This document shows, piece by piece, positions 55,401-64,000 of a stretch of 64,000 bases of DNA. Within the stretch, counting starts at the first letter, position 1; the number at the start of each line of letters is the position of its first letter. This DNA is from Prunus persica (Eukaryota > Streptophyta > Magnoliopsida > Rosales > Rosaceae): positions 47,051,657 through 47,115,656 of the forward strand of contig NC_034009.1 in NCBI RefSeq assembly GCF_000346465.2. The letters run 5' to 3'. The notes under the pieces were generated by a model, which was not told the origin of the DNA, ran no database searches, and saw nothing but the letters and a program-made list of their open reading frames with translations. The translations under genes were made by a program, and so were the position numbers.

Positions 55401-56041
55401 ACAAGAGAAACTAGTGTGCCCAAAATTAAAATAGAATAAAAAATTATTCAATTTCAAAGAAAAATCTTTACATAATAGTAGATAGTATAAGAATATCATA
55501 GAACGTTTTCATACAAAGTATATATTCATAAAAATCAGAAACTTTAAATTAGCTTATTTTTTTTTGTATAAATAAATTTTAATTTTTGCTTTAGTACTTT
55601 AGTAGCAAATCAAATATAGGATGTAAGGGTTGGTTTAGTCGTTGAATTTCGAACTAACCAAAATGCAACAGAACTTTCTTTCAATTAAAATAATTGAGCT
55701 CACAGTTTAGTTTATTTCTTTTAACAATCTAACTGTGCAGTTTAACAAATTTCCTACTCTAAAAGGTGCACGTTTGACATTTCATATTTTTATGAGGTTT
55801 CAGATGTGTATGTGAAACTTTACTAAATTGCCTAATTTAGTCGCAGGAATCACAAGAGAGGCATAAGAAAGTTAAAGCCTATGAACACTTGCAATTTGAA
55901 AATCCCATGCTTTTGGATCTATGTGGGACTCTCTTCCCTAACAATAGTAAGTCTATCTGGAGTGGTCCCCATTCACTGGTTCAGCATCGCAGCTCTCATA
56001 CCAGTTCCATTCACGCAGCTATTAACATGCTCATGAAGTAG
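49495..56041 (+). CDS. Bromodomain-containing protein (7 exons, 585 aa)
   Basis: Exons: 49,495-50,112; 50,250-50,327; 52,042-52,285; 52,949-53,045; 54,271-54,409; 54,846-55,232; 55,847-56,041. All GT-AG, phases agree, 1,758 nt. The N-terminus is strongly basic (MKRKRKNKKGKPKG). The bromodomain spans about residues 200-310: IIKKVMKMDAAEPFNVP, then DYFDVIDTPMDFGTI (233-247), with the acetyl-lysine-binding Asn at about 278 in YKYNNKG. After it come a CLCAICVLKRRRREREE Cys/basic motif, an acidic region (EEEDDGDEGDEEEDSD) and a conserved tail ending AAINMLMK. Such plant proteins are nuclear readers of acetylated histones; some are subunits of SWI/SNF remodellers, but this one cannot be assigned to a complex. 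It is paralogous to the 40.9 kb gene. Confidence 0.92.
50640..50960 (+). mobile_element. Possible LTR-like insertion in bromodomain gene intron 2
   Basis: This is a T-rich segment with phrases (CCCTTCGATCTCTGATATTC) similar to 32,675-32,720 in BASS1 intron 2. No borders or target duplications could be fixed. Confidence 0.3.
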
Positions 56042-58537
56042 TTCCCATCCTAAGTGCCTGCTCATGAGGTAACTTAATATGTCTTTAATCTTTTTATTAC
56101 GCAAGGACCAATTTGGTGTTTTTATTTTTGTGTTAGAAATAAAAGGGAATTACATGGGAGAAATGAGGGATGAAGAGTAAGTATGGTTTGAGGGATGTAG
56201 AAGAAATGTATATGGGATGGTACACAATGAAAATTAAAAACCGAAAACTGAACTATTCAAAGTTTTTTTGTTTCATACATCATTTCTTCCTCCATCCCTC
56301 CTTTCCCCCCATATACGTTCATTGAATCTCTAGCATAAAAAATGAACAAGGAGTTTGAATTTTGATTTTCTTCTGTACCAAAACTACCTTACGAAACACA
56401 TAATAGGTTTTTGCAAATTCTTATACACATGCATGATGCATGCTCGTGCACAATTGCAGTGTTTAATCATTACCTATGTGTAATCTCAATCGAGCAACGG
56501 ATGGAACTCAGCTTTATGGACAAATTGCCTATATTGCAATCTTCCATTTCCGGTGATTCTCTACTTCTGTTCTGGTTGTGTTTTGGGGAGTAAAGAGATT
56601 TTACCATTGTATATTTTGGTCAGTTCTTTGTCAACAGAAAGGGAAGGGTTTATGGTTCTTTCCCATAAAGGGTGACAAAAAGCAAGCCATAGAACTTGTA
56701 CTTTATTTAGATATGTAGTAGCAAGTTACTTCAAGGAGTATCTGGAAATCCCCGTTTCCTTTGTATATGTATATTTATTTGACATCGTTTGGCTCTCCAT
56801 CCAGTGGTTCTAATAAAGCAAATTAAGTGGAATCAGAATGTAGACATTGTTTGTTTGTATGTTTGTGGTTTTTTTTTCTCTGTAGGGAGCAGGAATCTTC
56901 CAACTTTCTATCACATCCAAACAATCCAGAGAGAAATACCACTTAACCAATAGCTACTTGGTAAAATCAGTTACATAGCTTCAGTTCCGTTTTCATAATA
57001 CTTTTATTTTTGGTTACAAGTGATAAAGAATCTTCATTTGCGTCCTTCAGTTTTCAAATCAGTCAATGTAAATCTTTCATCGCATTTCGTCAAAATCTTC
57101 ATTGAGATTATAATGGATTTTAAAGTAGTTAGTATGGATTTTATTTGCCTTTCTTGAACTCCATTAAATTTCAGAAGAATTTTGATGAAGGTTGTTGGAA
57201 TCTTATTAGAGTTTGATACAACTACTTTCTTTCGACACTTGAGCAGTAATCTTGCAAATTTTCAACTTGTAGTAGTAGACCTCGAACGATCGCGTACCTT
57301 ACTAGGATCCTTGTAGGAGTAGATTTCCCCTCCTTAATCGGATTAGTTTATGGTCACCTTACTTTTGCGGGCTAAAACAGCTGACTTGGATTGAGTCAAC
57401 ACTCTTATTATTGAGCTGATTTGGACCTTTCCCGGAATTAAATGAGGGCAAACTAGTATTTTCACTCTTTTTTTGTTGACGCAGTGGCAACCAATTGTTT
57501 ATCCTCCCACATAAAACATGTCATGTTCCACAAATATCTCAAATTTTGTAGGGTTTAACAAGCAGCTGGGCTGCAACAGAATCAATAGGTAAATGACATA
57601 GGAATTTTTTTACTTTATCTCTCTACAACAAGATACAAAAGGTAGGTGAATGTTGTGGCCAAGTAAGGCAAGCTAACGATGCTGCACATTACTAATAGTG
57701 GTTGAGTGCTGGAGTAGCAACTATAATTTGTCTTTTTTCTTTTTTGAATTTGTATTGCTTTGTTTATTTGCTTGTTGATCGAAGCTTTATTTTATTCACA
57801 AAAAGGTGATTGGTACATGGGAAGCAGATTTTCTGGCATTGTTGTAGGTGAAAGCAGGCCAGAGTCCATTTGGGTGCCATTATGAATTAATCATGAACCC
57901 CGACTATACCTTGAGGTCATGTCCCTGAAGAACACAACGATTTAGCACGATGAAAGGCTCACAACGCTTTCACGAGATAAATGTGGAATGGTTGAAAATT
58001 GTATTTTCTCATTGGTGGAAGATGAAAAGTTCTAAAACCTTATTTAAGTTACTTCACCTGTGGTTTTTTAGTACAAAAGTGTACAAGATGATCTTAACAC
58101 AAAGTTTACATGCAACCGAAATACAAAACAGGCAGCAAGTTTCTTTATTGCACCGACGCTGATAGTATTAGCAATGGCAATCCATACTTTTGGGACATAA
58201 AACATACTTTACATGCAATCGTTCACAAATTTCTAACCATTAAATTGACATCTACTGCTTACAAATGCTTCCGGTGTTTACAAACTCAGTTGAGAAATTT
58301 GAATCACCAATGTCTACTGTAGGCTGTGAAGAATCGGCACAGGGGTATAACCCTTGAAATTTGGATCAACAATATCTACTGTCGGCTTTGAAGAATTGGA
58401 ACAAGTGTCCGTCCCAAGAATAGTGGAACTGGTTCAAAGATAGAATGTTTACCCTGAACACAAGCCCTGATCACACGTCTTCTTTAAGATTCCGCAGAAG
58501 TCCATCGTAAACATCTGACAGAGTTACAGTTTTACTC
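56042..58537. other. Convergent 3' intergenic region
   Basis: The space between the stop of the bromodomain gene (plus) and the stop of the pseudouridine synthase gene (minus) includes both 3' UTRs. Only short unsupported frames are seen (for example 57,950-58,322). I find no RNA gene or repeat. Confidence 0.6.
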
Positions 58538-61500
58538 TCAGGGCAAATCGTATTTTACATGTCCAAGATATAGACCACAAGCAGGCGCCATGGGACTAGC
58601 AGCAGTCACTGTCTTTGCATTCAAGATCCTCTCAACTGAAAATTCCATTTTTATCAGGAAAGCAAAAACTGTTAGTTCATTCATTACAAGAAAACAATCA
58701 AAATACAAAGAAAATTTTTAAAATAATAATAATAATTTTATGCACCCCACCATCAGGTACTTTTAAATCTCCAGTCCCAACAGCTTTCAGTACACCAACA
58801 AGCAGTCTAACCTGCATAAATCTCAACAATCTCAGTAAACAGGTCTGGAACGACTTGAACTGAGGGTAGGACGACGGACTACAATAAGACTCCAAGATGA
58901 ATTTCCAATACTTTGAGCTACAACTCTGAATTTCAGTTCGCATCAGTTGGAAAAAAAACCTTGGCCCAAAAATAATTGAACCGTTGAAGCTAATTTAGAT
59001 GTTTCTGTAGAATTCATACCACAGTGCCAAATGGGGCACAAATACCCCAGAGACCAACTATCAATGCTCAAAGTTGCATAGGCATTTACAACAACAAAAA
59101 CTAGAGAACTCAGAAATGAGAAAAGGATAATGTTTAAGCCAAAGTAAACAAACTTCTATTTAGATGTATACTGCAATTGAAACCCTGTTAATTATGTCTA
59201 TTCATAAGTCACCTAATGAAAAATTTGTAGGTTATTTTACGGGGTACAGTGTTAGGGGACCTGAACACTATAAGAAGCTATAAAGTATAAACTCAAAAGT
59301 AACCAAAAACAAAACAAACTCAAAAAACATGACCGTCACCCTAAGGGTGGAAATCTAGAGAACATACTGCAGGCCATTAAAATAATCATTAAAATTTTGA
59401 TGTTTAGAAAGCAGAACCTCGACCTGGTGGTATAGAAAAGCGCGTGCTCGTGCTGTTACCACAAAGCAACGGTGTTTTTTTCTCAAGCCAAATCCTAGAT
59501 CAGCCCCTCCATTGAAACTAGGGGGTGGGTCAGTCTCAGATTTGTTCGTGCCAGCATGAGGATCTTCTCCTAAATTGTTTTGTTTCCTCTCCATTATTGA
59601 TGGAAAGCAAGGAGTTGACACTACCTCAGACACATTAAGTTCATCTAATGTTCTGATTGGTGATTTGGCCTGTAAATAACGTAGTTTTAAAACATTACAA
59701 TAGTCTTTTCCTTAAAAAAAAGCATATTTAGAGAACGTCCAACAGACAGGCAATAAAACCACAGAATATGCAAGACAAGCTAGATTGAGTATGCTATGGT
59801 ATAATGTCAAAAGAAAGGCAGCCAAAATGCGTTTAGATATATAGAAACATGTCAACTCATAGAATAACATCACCAACAAGAACAAGAGCAAGGCAGCCAA
59901 CATGCATTTACCAACAATTAGGAGGTTAGGAACAACCTGACAACCTGCTGCCCTAAAGGAACTAAAATCATGATGTCCAACCAGAACCTTGCATGCTTCC
60001 TGCATAAATGCAATTGCATTGGACATGATAATCTAATGACCAGATATATTTGAAGCAAGCATAATATTTTGAAAACTGTTAATGAACCTGCATAGCTCGA
60101 AGATTCAGCTCTTCTGGTACATGCCATGCCCGGTCTTTTTCAAAGGTTGACAAAGGCTCTGCCCCAGACAGCAAGCGGTAGAAGTACCTGAAGAAAATTT
60201 GAACAAAGCAAATCAAACAATTTTCCTATATGGTTCATTAAATATGATCATACATAAAGCAGGCCCAACTACATCAATATTACTGTCATGTTAAATATTT
60301 TTACAGTAATAGCTTACTGTAACTCAACCATTGGAAGGTTATGATTCATTCTACAGCATTTTCTCTGGTGGATACCACCATGCTGTGTGAAATGGCACCT
60401 AGCTGCAACCTAGTTTACATTTACCAGACTAACTTCAAAGTTATACACTCAAGTCAAATGTGCATAGAAAAATCTGCATGGGTACCATTAATAACACAGA
60501 TATGAGTCCCAGGACGTTAGATTGTATATTATTTTTACATAATTTTAGATTCATGAGTACCTACGTGCGCTCTTGGGCTTTATATCGAGCATGAAAATTA
60601 GCTGGGACACTGCGAACATCAATCACCATTACGTCACCTTCATTCTTCTGATGTAACAAAACAAAGTGTCAGATCTCATCAATAAAGCAAAACTTCAAGT
60701 ATCAATTGGCTGTGGTTTCAGATCCGCAATTCCAGATATATAGTCAAACTGAGTTTCCAATCTGATATTTTTGTGTTTCAACAAATCAAAACAAACCACA
60801 CCTGTAAGAAATGATTCACAGCTCTTTTGACTACTGCAGGTTCATGGGGTTCTAACTGCACTTCAACAGAAATAAAAGTAACTTTTACAGCAACCAGAAG
60901 TGTTCAAATACGACATCTTCATAATTCTTCTACCTTATCCGGCAGACACAAACTACAAAGAAAATTTAAATTTTTAAAAAGTGACCTGAAATAGAACCAT
61001 TGATTATTGGGTATTATTACAAAGCCCAAATTACTTAAAAGAAGAATGTTTAGCAAAACTAAACTCAAATCAACTTAAAAACGAATACAACAAAAAAATT
61101 TCAAAATGCTTTGAGATTTCCATGTGGATGCATGTAAATTCATACAAACTATCATATCAAAATACAAAACCGTTGGTAAAGTGATTCAGGCAATGGCATA
61201 AGGGGAGTGACACACACTAGGACACTTCAACAATCTTATATCATAGCCACAGAGCCAAGAGAAACTAGAGAAGAAATGCTTCAAAACTTTACGTTAACTT
61301 GCTAAAAACTTGGAAATCTGACTATAATAATGTCAATTATGTAAAGTGTTGTTGACTTAATCAAGGTTTTTTTGGAGGATGAAGAAAGCCTGCAAGAAAT
61401 CTGGGTAAAAGTCCCACATAGGAAAGAGAATAAAGATGGATGAATTTATAAAGTGACACCTCATACATGTGGTACTCATGAAATTTTGTGTGCAGTCAAT

Positions 61501-63864
61501 TATAAATATTTGATGTTATCACCATGTGACTGCATGATAATGCAGGATCGATATTGTGATCATCAATTGGACTAACCCTTGTGGCAAATTGGACAAAGAC
61601 AACAGACTGTGATCATGAAGATGATCTGGTGCTTGAGATCAAATCAAGTTGGGATTTGATGAAGGATATATTTTTAACAGGAGATTAACTAACGATCTGA
61701 CTGCCAATCATCTTGAATTTCGAGACTCAAACTTTAAATGATAACCACAGTAACTAGCTACATATTCAGTCGTGAAATAGTTTGTAGTAGAATGTTGCAG
61801 TGAACTAACTGAAGGACTCAAATCAAAGCTAGATCTACCAATCAAGATTCAAATGAGATTTGAAAACCAAAATAAATAGGAGTGATGTTGTTCAAACATG
61901 GAATCAATTGCATGAGGAATTGTAGTGTTAAAGTACACATAACCCTGTTTAACAGGTACCAAAAGTCTATATGCCCGTAGAACTCCCCATTGCAACACAT
62001 CCCCAATCAATTCTCACTCTCTAGTTCATAGAATGAAAGTCAAAGGCTCTCCTAAACTACAAAAAAATGCTCGAAAGAAAGGTTCCCTCTGGTCCAAAAG
62101 ACACGATATGCAAAATGCATCTAAACTACCCCATTGGGACCTGCACATACTCAAAAAAACAACTATTGTTCCTTTCTTTCCTTTCCTTTACACAAGGGAG
62201 CTGTAAGCCAACAATATCTAAACTCCCTACTAACTTTGTAAACCCTGTAGGACCATGAGAAGTCTCTTGTTGATCTAGGAATGACCCACCACACCAAAAA
62301 AGGCAAGGAAAGAATCCCACAATTCTATGGTAACCTGGCAGTGTAACATGAAGTGGTGAACTGATTCCTCTGAATTTTACCAGATGCAACAAAATGATCC
62401 TCCCCTTCTCCAGGTTATCAGAGGCAATAATTCTACCCCAAGCCGAATACCAAAATAGGGATATTAAAAGACAAAAACTATCATGTACACATTTTCTTCA
62501 ACTAAGAAGTCTTTGAAATTTATGTGCAATTCAAAAGTATGCTGCTTCTGTAACAGATTGATCAGACAACATCAAATTTAACTGTGACCTCAATGGAATG
62601 AGACAGCTTCACCACGAAGTGATTATATCACAGACCTTCAAATCAAAACCACCATATGAATCTTGAAGGTAAAAATAAGAAAGAAATGGGACTTCTCAAA
62701 TTGGTTAACTCAATTTTTATTTTTATTTATTTGTTAAGAAGAGGAGTTTTACTATTTCCTCACTAACCGCATAAATCTGAGAAAAATAAAAACAAAATTT
62801 GAGTTAAAACTTCATTTGTCCTATCCATTATATGCAGTGCATAGATAATATAATATACTAGCTTTAAAAATGACATACCACTTCACCAGGCTTCCTTTTG
62901 CTTATGCGCTCAACATCTACATGACAAACATTCGACAAGGCATGGACTCCTGCATCCTACAACAACAAAAAACAGAATGCATCCACCTCATTTCCCACCA
63001 AATGTAATGCATGCTAGAAAACAACTGCGACAAAGTGGCACTTAATACTAGTAATCCTATATACTTTAATAAGATTAGAAGGAGAAGAAAACAGTGGTAA
63101 TGAACCCCAAATACAAGAAAGTCACCAGTAAATACAAAACAGACTTACAGTTCGACTTGAACAGAACATTGAAACCGGCTGGCCAATAAATTTGTGAAAA
63201 GCCTCCTACACAAATAAAAGAACCACTTGATTTGGAATAAAAATAGCAATTTGAATAAAGCATAAACCGCAGCTCAAGGATCCCATTAGTTGCAGAGACG
63301 AGGAAGGAAATGAAAGGACAATAGAACTCAAAAGTAACGAAATTTCCACTAGTAACCAAAAACATAATATTTATAAATGTAGTTCTCTAATTTATTTTTT
63401 TCGTATTTTCTATCAACACCCAGACGGAGAAAACAAAGTATCATAAATATTAAATACCTATGTGTTTAACTTCCTCCATTTTCTCACCAACCAAACAGAA
63501 ATCAGAGCACAGTATTATTTCATGAACTTTCGTCCATTGATTTTCCTTATGCAAACGAAGATAATAAAAGTCAAACTTTGATCAAAGGCTAAAACGACAA
63601 TGAATGAATCACCTCAAGAACGCCAACTACTGTACGGCAATTGGACTGTTGCTGAGACCCCGAGAAGCGAGTCCCAATGTACTCTATTGCGAGTAGATAC
63701 CGTTGAATTCCAGGGCGTTGGCTCATCGATTCTGGTTGTTGTTGTTGTTGTTGTTGTTGTTCGTCGTCGCTGAGATCGTCGGTGGTTTTGGAAATCTTTG
63801 AAGGCCTATGCGGAGAATGGGAGCTACTAATACTATCTAGTGAGTGCTTCAAATTTTCTGTCAT
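58538..63864 (-). CDS. TruA-type tRNA pseudouridine synthase (10 exons, 363 aa)
   Basis: CDS = complement of 63,613-63,864; 63,149-63,205; 62,879-62,956; 60,802-60,855; 60,565-60,647; 60,088-60,187; 59,937-59,999; 59,424-59,669; 58,751-58,811; 58,538-58,635. All GT-AG, phases agree, 1,092 nt. TruA enzymes convert uridines 38-40 in the tRNA anticodon arm to pseudouridine. The protein has a short Ser/Gln-rich start with eight glutamines (CAA-type repeat), then YLLAIEYIGTRFSGSQQQ and the catalytic SSRTDAGVHALSN with the nucleophile Asp at 104. RYKAQERTYFYRLLSG, GHHDFSSFRAAGC, RARAFLYHQVRLLVGVL and the closing AASPMAPACGLYL follow. These are the family blocks in order and complete. Residues about 240-300 contain a lineage-variable insert (NLGEDPHAGTNKSETDPPP). 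Targeting is unclear. Confidence 0.93.
60856..62878 (-). other. Long intron 3 of the pseudouridine synthase gene
   Basis: At about 2.0 kb this is by far the longest intron of the gene. It contains only short, unsupported frames (such as 62,067-62,258) and no recognised transposon ends. Parts read like old repeat sequence, but I can name none. Confidence 0.5.
63728..63757. repeat. (GTT)n repeat coding polyglutamine
   Basis: On the minus strand CAA/CAG codons encode eight consecutive glutamines near residue 36 of the pseudouridine synthase. Its length is likely to vary between individuals. Confidence 0.9.
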
Positions 63865-64000
63865 TGATTTTCGAGCAATTTCTCAGGCCCCGAACAGTAA
63901 ATTGGAGTCTGCTAGGGTTTTGCGAGTGTGAAGTTTCGAACGTTAGGAAAACAGGGTTTAAGGGCTTAAGCTGCTGTTTGGATGCAGGACTATATCAAAC

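Noticed and set aside
59712..60127. Minus-strand frames of 69-104 codons
   Set aside because: They read through introns of the pseudouridine synthase gene; the phase-consistent exons lie within or beside them.

Overview
The window is nuclear DNA of a dicot plant. The evidence is intron-rich genes with GT-AG borders, plastid-transporter, DMP, TIFY and receptor-kinase families, and plant-type mobile elements (a Cassandra TRIM carrying 5S-like sequence, Ty1/copia, Helitrons, hAT MITEs, tRNA-derived SINEs). A rosid, possibly Rosaceae, is my guess from the repeat mix; nothing here proves it.

Positions 1-29,000 are a repeat-rich mosaic without a clearly intact gene. They hold a broken copia element split by a Cassandra TRIM, a sulfate-transporter pseudogene, three decayed S-receptor-like kinase copies, fragments of MEMO1-family and glucose-6-phosphate isomerase genes, a duplicated unidentified gene, three tandem Helitrons, and a truncated TIFY gene. 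Several blocks are repeated 10-21 kb apart: 3.3-4.3 with 24.0-25.9 kb, 6.1-7.0 with 16.7-17.7 kb, 18.2-19.05 with 21.4-23.2 kb, and 19.5-21.3 with 29.4-32.4 kb. Running through this part, and again at 29.6 and 47.8 kb, is an unusual family of irregularly spaced near-perfect palindromes, consensus GTATAGCCG-NN-CGGCTATAC, about 40 copies in eight clusters.

Positions 30,359-64,000 are mostly genic. On the minus strand is a complete seven-exon BASS1-type plastid sodium/metabolite cotransporter (406 aa). Next, also minus, is a single-exon DMP (DUF679) membrane protein (229 aa). On the plus strand are two related bromodomain genes. The first (40.9-46.7 kb) keeps three bromodomain exons and then runs, with all intron phases compatible, into a Ptta/En/Spm plant transposase (Transposase_24-like) coding region, giving a possible 630-aa host-transposase fusion. 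The second (49.5-56.0 kb) is a complete seven-exon bromodomain gene (585 aa). A complete ten-exon TruA-type tRNA pseudouridine synthase (363 aa) closes the window on the minus strand.

The most interesting items are the palindrome arrays (including one copy with compensating changes in both arms, and recurrent CACGTG boxes in the spacers), the possible bromodomain-transposase chimera, and the head-to-tail Helitron triplet. Exon borders were read by eye from splice motifs and frame continuity; no searches were run.
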